51,947 nucleotides of DNA from Zygnema cylindricum (Eukaryota; Streptophyta; Zygnematophyceae; Zygnematales; Zygnemataceae): assembly GCA_037447655.1 (NCBI GenBank), contig JBBHKE010003490.1, forward strand, positions 1-51,947, in the 5' to 3' direction. Numbering within the stretch: the stretch's first letter is position 1; each line of letters begins with the position of its first letter. Both the position numbers and the translations under genes were made by a program. The notes under the pieces are model-generated. The model made no database searches, was not told where the DNA came from, and saw only the letters and a list, made by a program, of their open reading frames with translations. This document shows, in pieces, positions 1-10,384 of the stretch.

Positions 1-2
1 AT

Positions 3-602
3 TTCTTCGACCGAAAGAGAGTAGAAATTTCCTCCCCAACGGAGTTCCCCAAAAATGCGAGAAGAGCCGTAGCTGAGTGAGCCATAGTGGGCAAAGGTCG
101 GTGGGCTGAAATGAGAGGGAGGCAGATTTTGCGCTCTGAAAAGTGTGTCGATCGGTAAGAAAATGTTTGGTCGTGCATGTCCACACCATCGCCAATTCGG
201 AATATAACGTCTTGACCAACCAAACACTCATAGTCGTCACATTTAATGACCAATGCTCTAACGGAAATTTCAACGGACTCATTTTTGGTTTCTGTCTGAA
301 ATTGAAAGAGGAGCGGGTCCTTTGTGATTCCGAGGACCGGCTCCGTGGTTAAAGCCGAAGTAAAAAGGTGGGCAGCGGTCGCCTGAAGCTTGTCTGCTGT
401 CAGACCAAGCTTCAGAGCAAATCCGGATCCGAAGATCACGGGTTTGGCCCCAGTGTCCATGACGGGAAGAGTCGGGTGAACACCGTTCACTCAGAATGAT
501 CCCCAAGAGTTATCAAGGAAACTGATATGGGGATCGAGATTACGACGCTCTTCTGTTGTAACCGATTGAACCGCTGAGAGACTGCGGTTTAGCTGCAGTC
601 TG
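3..602 (-). pseudogene. Retropepsin-like aspartic protease fragment
   Basis: Read on the minus strand, a nearly open frame runs from about 602 to the left edge. It carries VMDTGAKPVIFGSGFALKLG (about 450-390), the DTGA catalytic motif of retroviral-type aspartic proteases. After a frameshift near 360 it continues with a stretch including LGITKDPLLFQF and DYECLVGQDVIF, which resembles the flap and C-terminal half of the fold. One in-frame stop lies just upstream of the DTGA region. The fold class is known to act as a dimer in polyprotein cleavage. Here it is probably a decayed non-copia retroelement or retroelement-derived gene. The frame continues off the left edge. It abuts the E1 reverse-transcriptase fragment near 603, so a recombination or deletion junction lies there. 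Confidence 0.55.
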
Positions 603-1682
603 GGATACAACGCCAGATTAGTGGCAAAGGGGTTCACACAGAAGGAGGGAATCCATTATGAGGAGACCTTCGCTCCTGTTGTTGGATTTCCTTCCGTCCA
701 GATTGTACTTAGTCTAGCGGCAACAGAAGACATGGAAGTGCACTAGATGGACATCAAAACCGCTTTCTAACACGGAGAATTAGAAGAAGAGATCTTCATG
801 CGACAACCGAAAGGATTTGTCGAGAAAGGAGAAAAAGTAAGGTGTGCAGGCTGATAAAGTCCCTTTATGGACTAAAACAAGCTCCACCTCAATGGACCAA
901 GAAGCTGGACGAGTTTTTGACGATTTTGGGATATATCCGAATCCGTTCAGATCAATCTATCTATATATTTGAGGATGAGGAAGGTATACTTTTCATTTTC
1001 ATATATGTTGATGATTTGCTTATTTTGATTAAATCAATGGAGAATATTAATAGATTGAAAAAGGATCTAAAGAGTAGATTTGAATTAAAAGACTTAGGGG
1101 AGGCATAGTATATCTTGGAAATTCAGATGGAGAGGGATAGAGAAAAGAAAATTATTAGACTACCTTATAAGGAAGCAATTGGAAATATGCTTGAAAAAAT
1201 TCAAATAGATAAAGCAAATAGTTGTACGACTCCAATGGACTTAAAGAAGGGAAATGAGGGGAGCTCATAAGAGGGAATCTTGATCTAGGATAATGAGTTA
1301 GGACCTAGGGAAAGAAATTTCATGCAAACTATTCTGTACTGGCACGTTATCAATAGATTGATCTATTTTATGAAGTATGCTCGTCTTGATATAACATCAA
1401 CTCTAAGGGTATTGAGTAGGAGTCTGAATGATCCTAGGAAGAAATATTTGGAAGCGACATAAAGGTTCATGAGGCACTTGATAGAAAAGAAAGATATATG
1501 ATTGCATTTGGGAGGGGATAATACTAACATCACCACTTGGAGTAGTGCCAATTATGGGGATGCTCCGATGAGAAAGTGTACTTCTAGGTATCTGTTACAT
1601 GTTGGGAATGGATCTTGTTGTTAGAGCAGCAAACAACAAAAGGTGATTGCTCGATCCACCATGGAGGCAGAATATATGGCCT
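603..1682 (+). pseudogene. E1 copia reverse transcriptase and RNase H, degraded
   Basis: Homology to copia RT starts at about 603 (frame with [12 protein letters not shown]), continues through LIKSLYGLKQAPPQW (about 850-900) and the polymerase motif YVDDLLIL (about 1003-1026), then to RNase H pieces such as STMEAEYMA (about 1650-1682). Stops interrupt the frame at least at 745, 769, 1107 and 1622; the one at 1622 turns the conserved tryptophan of the CCWSS motif into TAG. The protein would have copied element RNA to DNA. It cannot be made as it stands. The fragment ends exactly where E2's LTR begins. Confidence 0.8.
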
Positions 1683-2717
1683 TGTAACTCTGAGACCTCT
1701 ATTGGCCCTCAGAGTAGGCAGCTCACACGAAGCCTCTTGGATAACCTTCACCCCTTTGTGTTCCAGCAAGAATAATTGTCGCCGTGAGAGACAAAAACCT
1801 TGACCACCTCCACCATTGTGAAGAGTAGACTCCCTTGAGTCGATAGCAAAAAGAATCTCTTTATTTGCTCACGTGAGTAGTTAGTTATGGAGGGTCAAAG
1901 TTGACCTTTTGAATAGAAGCTCTCAGGGAGAGAGGGTCCTATCTACCAAATTTTCTAAGTCCTATCTCTCTCTAAAACTCTATCTACTGATGTAGGTTAC
2001 TGCATGTCCACAGAAAGATACAACTGCCAGTACTTTCACACATAGTACGACATGGCCAAAGAGTCGACACATGTCATATCCGGATTTGATCCCGTAATCC
2101 TCGGAGATGTCGCAATCCAATGTCATTGTGCCATGTGTCATCCGATGTGGCGATGACCGCAAACCGCCGAAATCCTCTACCGAGATTTCGGCATCCTTTC
2201 CGTCCGTCCGATCTAAGCCAGATTTCAATCATAGCCGTAATAAATGTTTGCGCAATATTATTTTCGATAACAAAGCAAAATGCGCCGTATCTCTTTCTTG
2301 TCTGTACCATACTCTCTACTCCACATAAATGAATTCATGCATCCCGAATATAGTTACCATTAATTGAATTAGTCTACGTGGAACTATTTAAATAATTATC
2401 AAACCTTATATGTCCTAACACTAGCTTTAGACAAAACGGATAGGGCTACCGGCTACCAGCGACTTTGACGGACGGTAGGTACCACGATCAAATCTAGGGT
2501 CCGTCCAATATTCTTTTAGTAAATTTACTAGAATTACTAACTACTTGTCTCTCTCTGGACAGCATAGACAACCATGGTTCTATCTCCCTCTTGAACCTTC
2601 AGTGACAGCGACAGGTGTGGGAGCTAAGGAGAGGAGTGAGAGGCAAAGAGCCTCAGCTTCTTTTCTGCATTTCATTTTAGACCTAGAAAATACATAAAAG
2701 AACCTATAATTTCTACA
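1683..2717 (-). repeat. E2 3' LTR
   Basis: A 1035-bp LTR in minus orientation. It begins (left) with TGTAACTCTGAGACC, the reverse complement of the LTR end, and finishes (right) with TTCTACA, the reverse complement of the LTR start TGTAGAA. It is followed at 2718-2730 by the reversed polypurine tract CTCCCCTTATTTT. It is clearly homologous along its length to the other LTRs of the nest, most closely to E2's 5' LTR at 18588-19627. It contains the antisense tRNA-like module near 2421-2505. Confidence 0.85.
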
Positions 2718-2730
2718 CTCCCCTTATTTT

Positions 2731-4190
2731 TTAGTCACCTTTTAATTTCAAACCACACTTCTCCATGCAAAAAATTAGCTTAGGGGAAAGCACAGGTTTG
2801 GTCATCATATCTGCTACCATCTTGCTATCCGGTCTGTACTCTAAACTGATTATTTTGTTTTCTACTTCCTCTCTAACAAAGTTGAGTCTAATGTCTATGT
2901 GTTTGGCTTTAAAATGATGTTTAGGGTTGGCAGCAATAACGATTGTTGCCTGATAATCAAAAAAAGAAAATTGCACACCACTCTTAAGGTGACCAACCTC
3001 ACCAAACAAAGACTTGACCCACATTAATTCTTTTACGCAGAGGAAGAGGCCATATACACTGCCTTCATGGTGGACTGAGCAATAACCTTTTGTTGTTTGC
3101 TACTCCAACAACAAGCCCCGTCACCCTCATATAATACATATCTAGAATTACATCTCCTCATCAGAGAATAAACATAACTGCCATCATTTCAAGTAGTGAT
3201 GTCAGTATTCTCCCCACCCAAATGCAACCATAGATCCCTTGTTCCTATCAAATATCTAAGGACTCTCTTGGCTGCCTCCCAATTTCTTTTAGTGAGAGCA
3301 TTTAGACTTCTACTCATCACTCCAACAGCTGCGGCTAAATCTGGCCAGCCACAATTCATAAATTAGATTAAACTTCCCACTATATGCCTGTAAGGAATAG
3401 TCTGCATAAATTTCTGTTTTTCAGGACCTAATTCCTTGTGTAATATAATGACTCCTTCTTCCTCACTCCCCTCACTTCCCTTCTTTAACTCCATTCGAGT
3501 TGTTCAACTATTAGCCTTATCCATTTGAAACTTTTCCAACATGTTCACTAGTGCTTCTTTTTCAGACAGTCTTATAATCTTTCTTTCTGGGTCTCTTTCT
3601 TCTTGAATTCCCAAAATATATCTTGCCTCCCCCAAATCTTTCATCTCAAATCTCCCCTTAAGATCGGTTTTCAGTTTATTAATTTTGTCCATTGGTTTAC
3701 TTAACACAAGCAAATCATCAACATAAATTGCAATAAATATAACACCTTTCTCATCTTCAAAAACATAGATTGAGTGATCTAAGCTGATCTGGATATATCC
3801 CAGACCGGTAAGATATTCCACTGCCTGGGCGCCTGTTTGAAACCATAAAGAGATTTGATCATCCGCAATACCGTACTCTCCTCTCTTTGATCCACAAATC
3901 CTTCCAGTTGTCGCATGTAGATCTCCTCTTCCAAATCTCCATGCAAAAACACTATCATGATGTACATCTGGTGCACTTCCATGTCTTCCGTTGCTCTTAG
4001 ATTGAGAGGTATGCGGACGGAGGGAAATTTGACGACTGGGGCAAAGGTTTCCTCATAGTTGATTTCCTCCTGCGTAAATCCTTTTTCTACTAACCGGGCC
4101 TTGTAGCGCTCAATTGTGATGTCAAGGTTCAAAATCAATTTGAACACCCACTTACGACCGATTGGTTTTCAATTAGGTGGACAATACACC
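2731..4190 (-). pseudogene. E2 copia reverse transcriptase and RNase H, degraded
   Basis: In transcription order (right to left): RT palm N-terminal part with RYKARLVEKGFTQEE (about 4110), the metal-binding region around MEVHQMYIM (about 3975), LIKSLYGFKQAPRQW-like sequence (about 3840), YVDDLLVLSK (about 3720), MKDLGEARYILGIQ (about 3630), then RNase H with STMKAVYGL-like decay near 3050 and the C-terminal segment 2731-3024. At least one frameshift near 3800 and several stops (for example around 3360 and 3500) separate the frames. It is inactive and directly precedes the polypurine tract and 3' LTR. Confidence 0.8.
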
Positions 4191-4990
4191 AACTCCCAAA
4201 CATTGGCTGCCATAATTGAAGCCATCTCCTCATTGATGGTTGTCTTCTATCGGTTCCTTTCTAGACAATTCATCGCCTCTCCATAAGCTTGAGGTTCATC
4301 CGGATGAGATAGTTTTGTTACCTTGTCATTAGCCTTTTTTTCTTGTAACATTTTGCTACTTTTCCTTCCTCCCTCAAAATCTGTGGCCGGAATAGATGGT
4401 TCCCGTGGGTTCTTTTGAACAATCTCGACTTCTCCCCTATCCCTTGATTCCAAATCAATTTCCACCACGTCTTCCGCTTCGGGTAGAGTTGTCACTTACG
4501 TTTCCGCGGCCGAATCCTTCTCGTTCTGATTTGTACCTGTTAGAATGTCATCTTCTCTGAAACCTGGATAGTTAGGAAGCTCAAAATCATCAAAATTTTC
4601 TGACTCAAATCTGATTTTACTGACTTTGTGTACTTAAAAAGATCCACAAACTTTCGTTCATCCATAACTACTACATGTTTTACTAAGATTATATCTTCCC
4701 TTTTTAGATCATAAACTTTGTATCCATTTACATCCTCATCATATGCTAATAAGTATTCCGGTTTTCCTTTAGAATCTAGCTTCCAATTACATCAAACTGT
4801 ATCTAGACTGAACATTTGACTGTCGAAAACCTTTAAGTGATATATATCTGGTTTCCGGCCAGTCCATCTCTCATAAGGTGTTTAGCCTTTTACAACTGAA
4901 GTAAGAACTCTATTCTTGAGATAATTTGCACAGTTCATTGCTTCGGCCCAAAACTTCTTTCCTAGTGCTAGTATAAAAACCCTTATCATG
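4191..4990 (-). pseudogene. E2 integrase C-terminus and integrase-RT linker; core deleted
   Basis: Contains the linker (ORF piece 4247-4495, acidic, with HPDEPQAYGEAM) and the C-terminal integrase part (ISHLKVFDS-like region near 4830, YERW near 4870). Compared with E4, sequence matching E4's 9965 side passes straight into sequence matching 10665 at about 4965-4975. The gag-pre-integrase zinc finger and the whole DDE catalytic core are thus missing. Both breakpoints in E4 show the short match TTCCTA, consistent with a microhomology deletion of about 0.7 kb. Confidence 0.65.
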
Positions 4991-5050
4991 TAATACAGAT
5001 GTAGAGATGAGGTTTTTGATCAGTTTCGGAATAAACAATACATCGGAGAA

Positions 5051-5922
5051 TTAAACTATAGATGTCTCTCCTTCTACTAACACTTTCATATCTACCGATC
5101 CTTCAAGAGTAGTAATGACAATCCTCCCATCCTTGTACTCTATCTCTACGGTGGGAATATTCCTTATCTTAGTGAACAGGTGCTTATCCTTACACATGTG
5201 CATGGAGGCACCTGAATCTACAATCAAGCCTACTTCACCTTTCAATCCACCGAAGGCACATTTCTGCTTTCTTGTGATTTTGACCTCCTTTTTCGCCTCC
5301 AACTCCTCATCCAATAGGAGCTCATCGTCCTCTTCCTCGGATTCCACTTCATGTACCTGTGTCAAAACAGCCTTTTTCTTTCCACTCGGGGGTCCACCGG
5401 TCTGCCCCTCCTTTAGCCGAAGCTCAGTTAGCTTTGTGCACTCCACCATATAGTGCCCTAGTTTCTTACAAAAAAGACACAAACCTTTAGGAGCCCTCGG
5501 TCCGAACTCGTCAGTCTGATTTTCTGCTCCCCCTTCCATAGTTTTTTAACCAGTCTCCTGGTATTCTTGTTCTTCCATTCGGTCCCAGCTCCAAGGCTTG
5601 CCCACTAATTCCTCCTATTCGCATCTTAATTGTATTCTCTCGAACATGAATCATCCCTACTACTAAGTTCCATATCCACCTTGAGTCCAGCAAGTCCTGC
5701 ACACGGTTGACTATAGTCTCGAACTCATCTAGTAACTTCATGAGCAAGCAATTAACCTTTTCCGTCTCACTTTCTACTTTTTCAGCACTCTCTAGTTCCG
5801 TGAAAAGTGTAGCGAGCTCATTGCAAAAATCCAACATCTTCCCCCCTTTGTATACATACACATTAATTTTTTGAATAGCCAAATGCTATTGCTAAATCGT
5901 ACCACTTCGGTACATCTCTATG
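5051..5922 (-). pseudogene. E2 gag C-terminal part with zinc knuckle and protease
   Basis: Two overlapping open pieces, 5511-5882 and 5051-5539. The first has the copia gag segment with YVYKGGKMLDFCNELATLF. The second has a CCHC zinc knuckle CLFCKKLGHYMVEC (about 5485-5445), an acidic patch and the aspartic-protease motif IVDSGASMHMC (about 5225-5195). Gag packages element RNA and the protease cuts the polyprotein. Near 5925 gag stops abruptly at the AGCCA duplication where E3 is inserted; its N-terminal part lies at 18163-18606. Confidence 0.8.
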
Positions 5923-5927
5923 AGCCA

Positions 5928-6974
5928 TGTAGAAGTTAATGGTTTTAAAGTATTTTCTAGGTTTGAATAGAAATAAAGAAGCCGAGGCAGTCTACCTCTA
6001 ACTTCTCTCTCCAACTCTCAAACTTGTCGCAGTCACTGAGAAATTGGAGAGGAAGCTAGAGCCATGGCTACCTAGGCTATCCTGAGGTTTACGGGAAATT
6101 ATACTAGTTAGGGGATTATTTACTAAAAGTTATATGCCGGCCACAGGATTTGATCCTAGTACCTGCCGGCCGACACATAGTAGATATCCGGTATCCTTAG
6201 CCGTTAAGTCTAGAAGTAGTCTTACGCATTATATAGTACGATAATAAATTAAACATTAATTCATAGGATAAATCATTTAACTAAAATTGTTAATGGGATA
6301 CATAGATCTGGTATGTAAAAGTACGAATTGCGGTACGGATAAGAAATCAATAGCGCGCATAGATTTCGTAAGCGAAACAAATACCCCGCATGGATTTATT
6401 ACGGCTACGATCAAATACGAGTTTAATCGAACGGCCGGAATTAGCGCCGAGATCGCGGAAGAAGAATTCGGCGGTTTGTGGGCATCGTCACATCGGATGA
6501 CATGTGGCGATGTTACATTGGAGCGCGGCATCTCCGAGGATTGGAGGAGCGAATTCGGACATACCACGTGTCGACATTTAGGCCATGTCGTACAATATCT
6601 GTATATAAAGTACACCGGCAACTGTACTTTTGCGTACGGAAATGTAATCTGATTGGTTCCGTACATCAATAGATAGAGTCTGTGAGAGAGATAGGACTTA
6701 GAAAAAATTAGAAGATAGGACCCCCTCTCCCAAAGAGCTTCTGTACAAAAGGTAAACTTTGACCCTCCCTAACTTACTGCTCAGGGGAGCAAATTCAGAG
6801 ATTCTTTTTGCTATCGACTCACGGGAGTCTTGTCTTCACAACGGTGAAGTTGGATAGAGTTTTTGTCTGTCAAGGTGACAGTTATTTTTGCTGAAACACA
6901 AAGGGGTCAGGGTTATCCTAGAGGCTTCTTGGAAGCAGTCCACTCTGAGGACTTATGGAGGTATCAGAGTTTCA
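5928..6974 (+). repeat. E3 5' LTR
   Basis: A 1047-bp LTR from TGTAGAAGTTAATGG to GAGTTTCA, homologous along its length to 17109-18157. Visible modules are a strong hairpin around GCCGGC (6135-6175, part of the antisense tRNA-like module), ACGTG elements and a TATA box (6564-6610), and the start codon of gag at 6955 inside the LTR. Confidence 0.92.
6564..6610 (+). promoter_or_regulatory. LTR promoter: G-box/ABRE-like site and TATA box
   Basis: CCACGTGTC at 6564-6572 matches the G-box/ABRE core known in plant stress promoters. TATATAAAG follows at 6602-6610, so transcription would start near 6635. A second ACATGTGGC-type site lies at about 6498. The ACGTG site recurs in LTRs of the nest at about 12500, 17748, 19057 and 20443; the TATA box is eroded in the E3 3' LTR. 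Confidence 0.5.
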
Positions 6975-7279
6975 GGTTATGGGCCCACCCTTTAGGGTAC
7001 CAATCTTTAGTGGGAAAGTATGATGATAGGAGCTCTATGCGAAAAAATGTTTTGGGGGATAGTCAGTGGACGGTTGGGGCGCCCATCAAGTCTTGGAATT
7101 CCTCGGGGTTTGGAAGAAGCACATTCACTAGGAAAGAGGATCCACCTTCAACGGAGGAAACAAAAGAAGGAGAGGTGGTGGACAAAGGAAGGGAGAAGGA
7201 GGCGAACACACCAATAGCAACTGGTTTGGCATTCATGTCACCTATTGCGAGGAACGAGGAGAATGATACTGAAACCTGG
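6955..7279 (+). pseudogene. E3 gag N-terminal part, starting in the LTR
   Basis: An ATG at 6955, 20 bases before the LTR end, is in frame with the ATG inside the primer-binding site (6979) and with the conserved copia gag start (PP.RVPIF). Soon after, a small deletion compared with E4 (near 7010) shifts the frame, so the rest is read in another frame up to the E4 insertion at 7280. The gag frame resumes at 13079. Gag would form the virus-like particle. It is inactive. Confidence 0.8.
6975..6989 (+). other. E3 primer-binding site, half-tRNA iMet type
   Basis: GGTTATGGGCCCACC follows the LTR end directly and is the exact reverse complement of the anticodon-arm sequence GGTGGGCCCATAACC of plant initiator tRNA-Met (recalled from memory). 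Drosophila copia primes in this way with a 5' half of the same tRNA. The ATG inside the site (6979) is in frame with gag. Confidence 0.75.
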
Positions 7280-7700
7280 TGACACTCTAAGACTTCCATA
7301 AGTACTGTCACACTACCATATCTATGTATCCCGTTAACTGTTATAGTTAAATGATTTATCCCACGTGTACATGTATAAATAATTATTGTACTATATACTA
7401 TGTAACACTACTTCTAGACTTAACGGCTAAGGCTACCGGCTATCTAGTATCTGTCGGCCGGCAGGTACCAGGATCAAATCCTGTGGCCGGCACATACCTT
7501 TTAGTAAATAATCCCCTTACTAATATAAATTTCCCGTAAACCTCAGGATAGCCTAGGTAGCCATGGCTCTAGCTTCCTCTCCAATTTCTCAGTGACTGCG
7601 ACAAGTTTGAGAGTTGGAGAGAGAAGTTAGAGGTAGACTGCCTCGGCTTCTTTATTTCTATTCAGACCTAGAAGTTACTTTTAAAACATTAATTTCTACA
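7280..7700 (-). repeat. E4 3' LTR with internal deletion
   Basis: Only 421 bp against 1045 bp for the 5' LTR. The left 30 bp (TGACACTCTAAGACTTCC) match the LTR end; from about 7311 the match jumps to the first 390 bp of the LTR. About 620 bp including the promoter part are missing. The break is internal, because the outer end still abuts the CCTGG duplication. Confidence 0.85.
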
Positions 7701-7713
7701 CTCCCCTTATTTT

Positions 7714-8526
7714 CTAGTCAATCTTTAATTTCAGACCACACTTTTCCCTGCAGAAAATTAGCTTAGGGGAAGGCACAGGTTTGGTCATCATATCTGCTAC
7801 CATCTCACTATCTGGTCGGTACTCTAAACTGATTATTTTGTTTTCTACTTTCTCTCTAACAAAGCTGAGTCTAATGTCCATGTGTTTAGCTTTAAAATGA
7901 TGTTTAGGATTGGCAGAAATAGCGATTGCAGCCTGATTATCACAAAAAAAATTCTGCACACCACTCTTAAGGTGACCAAGCTCACCAAGCAAAGACTTGA
8001 CCCACATCAATTTTTTTACAACAGAGCAAGAGGCCATATACTCAGCCTCCATGGTGGACTGAGCAATAAATTTTTGTTGTTTGCTACTCCAACAGCAAGC
8101 CCCATCACCCACATATAATACATATCCAGAAGTGCATCTCCTCATAGGAGCATCACCATAACTAGCATCGCTCCAAGTAGTGATGTCAGTAATCTCCCCA
8201 CCCAAATGCACCCATAGATCCCTAGTTCCTATCAAGTATCTAAAAACTCTCTTAGGTGCCTCCCAATCCTTCTTAGTGGGAGCATTTAGACTTCTACTCA
8301 GCACTCCTACAGCTGCAGCTAAATCCGGCCGGGTATAATTCATAAAATAGATTACACTTCCCACTACTTGCCTGTAAGGAATAGTCTGCATGAACTTCTG
8401 TTCTTCTGGAGATAATTTCTCTTCTAAGACTATGACTCCTTCTTCCTCACTCCCCTCACTTCCCTTCTTCAACTCCATTGGAGTTGTACAACTATTAGCT
8501 TTATCCATTTGAAATTTTTCAAGCAT
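7714..8526 (-). pseudogene. E4 RT C-terminal part and RNase H (open frame)
   Basis: An open frame of 270 codons: RT connection (YRQVVGSVIYFMNYTRPDLA near residue 51), then the copia RNase H with acidic residues in TTWSDASYGD, CCWSSKQQ, QSTMEAEYMA and a C-terminal MVADMMTKPVPSPK. RNase H would remove the RNA strand during reverse transcription. A stop at 8527-8529 separates it from the upstream RT frame. It is identical over its full length to 16283-17095 on the plus strand (coordinates always sum to 24809). Confidence 0.88.
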
Positions 8527-8529
8527 GTT

Positions 8530-9668
8530 CTATATTGCTTCCTTTTGAGTCAATCTTATAATTTTTCTTTTTCGGTCTCTCTCCCCTTGAATTCCCAAAA
8601 TATATTTTGCTCCACCCATATCCTTCATTTCAAATCTCCTCTTAAGATCAGTTTTCTGTTTATTATTTTTTTCCATTGATTTACTTAAAACAAGCAAATC
8701 ATCAACATAAATTGCAATGAATATGATACCTTCCTCATCTTCAAAAACATAGATTGAGTGATCTGAGCTGATCCGGATATATCCCAGACCGGTAAGAAAC
8801 TCATCAAGCTTCTTCTTCCATTGTCGAGGCGCCTGTTTCAAACCATAAAGAGATTTAATCAGCCGGCATACCTTACTCTCCTCTCCTTCCTCACAAACCC
8901 TTCGGGTTGTCGCATGAAGATCTCCTCTTCCAATTCTCCATGCAAAAAGGTTGTTTTGATGTCCATCTGGTGCACTTCCATGTCTTCCGCTGCTGCTAGG
9001 CTGAGAAGTATGCGGACGGAGGGAAATCTGACCACCGGGGCAAAGGTTTCCTCGTAGTCAATTCCCTCCTTTTGTGTAAATCCCTTTGCCACTAGTCGGG
9101 CCTTGTAGCGCTCGATTGTGTAATCTGGGTTCAATTTTAATTTGAAAACCCACTTACAACCGATTGGTTTTCGGTTAGGTGGACAATCCACCTGCTCCCA
9201 AGCATCGGCTGCCATAATTGAGGCCATCTCCTCATTGATGGCTATCTTCCACCGATTTTTTTCTGGACAAGTCATCGCCTCTCCATAAGTTTGAGGTTCA
9301 TCTTGATGAGATAGTTTAGTTACCTTGTTATTAATCTGTTTTTCTTGCAGTCTTTTGCTACTTCTCCTTCCCCCCTTCAAATCAGAGGCCGAAATAGATG
9401 GTTCTCGTGGATTCTTTCCAACAAACTCGGCTTCTCCCCTATCCTTTGATTCTGAATCAATTTCCACCACGTCTTCCGCTTCGGGTAGAGTTGTCACTGG
9501 AGTTTCCACAGCCAAGTCCTTTTCAGTCTGATTTGTACCTGCAAGAATGTCATCTTCTCTAAAACCTGGATAGTTAGGAAGCCCAATGTCATCGGAATTT
9601 TCTGACTCAAATCTGATTTTTAATGACTTTGCATATTTGAAGGGATCCACAGACTTTCTTTCATCCAT
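8530..9668 (-). pseudogene. E4 reverse transcriptase with integrase-RT linker
   Basis: Frame 8859-9668 holds the acidic linker and the RT start (GCKWVFKLKLNPDYTIERYK, MEVHQMDIKTTFLHGELEEE). After a one-base loss near 8895 the frame shifts; 8530-8841 continues with KQAPRQWKKKLDEFL, YVDDLLVLSKS and MGGAKYILGIQ. YVDD carries the two catalytic aspartates. Three small differences from E3's copy cluster here (about 8827-8895). It is inactive as it stands. Confidence 0.85.
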
Positions 9669-9725
9669 AACTACTAGATGTTTTACAAAGATTATATCTT
9701 CCGTTTTTAGATCATAAACTCTATA

Positions 9726-10384
9726 TCATTTAACATCCTCATCATATCCTAATAAGTATCCCGATTTTCGTTTAGGATCTAGCTTACAATTAGAATGATC
9801 TGTATCTAGACTAAATACTTGACTGTCAAAAACCTTTAAGTGAGATATGTCTGGTTTCCGGCTTGTCCATCTCTCATAAGGTGTTTGATCTTTTATAGCT
9901 GAAGTAAGAACTCTATTTTTGAGGTAATTAGCATAGTTCATTGCTTCTGCCCAAAACCTTTTTCCTATCTTCTTATCTGACAACATACTTCTAGCACTAT
10001 CACTTAGTGTTCTATTTAACCTTTCAGCTACCCCATTCTGTTCCGGGTTTTTGTGGAACTGTCTTTTGGTGTTGGACCCCATCTTCCCTCAGAAAATCCT
10101 CAAACTGGTTAGAAGTATACTCTCCACCATTGTCACTCCTTATTCTCTTGATTGGAGTTTCATGGAGTTTTTGGCTCCATGCTTTATATTGTCTAAAACA
10201 ATCCTGAGCGTCGGACTTGTTTTTCAAAAAATACACTCGGGAATACCGAGACCAATCATCAGTGATAGTCATCATAAATCTCTTCCCCCCCCGGTGAGGG
10301 TACTCTAGCCGGTCCCCAAATATCTGTGTGTACTTGATCTAGAATTTATTCTCCTTTATAGGTGGCTGTTTTAGAAAAGGGTAA
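9726..10384 (-). pseudogene. E4 integrase catalytic core and C-terminus
   Basis: Reads HTDIWGPARVPSPGG (first catalytic Asp, about 10340), then after a frameshift at a run of eight C (about 10284-10291) TDDWSRYSRVYFLKNKSD, RSDNGGEYTSNQFE (second Asp), and after another shift PEQNGVAERLNRTL (catalytic Glu, about 10045), KRFWAEAMNYANYLKNR and YERWTSRKPDISHLKVF. The DDE triad residues are visible but lie in three frames. The same breaks occur in E3 (14425-15083). Confidence 0.85.

Noticed and set aside
10007-10308. Antisense ORFs identical at 10007-10308 and 14501-14802
   Set aside because: Shadows of the integrase frame in the inverted pol copies; no independent signal.
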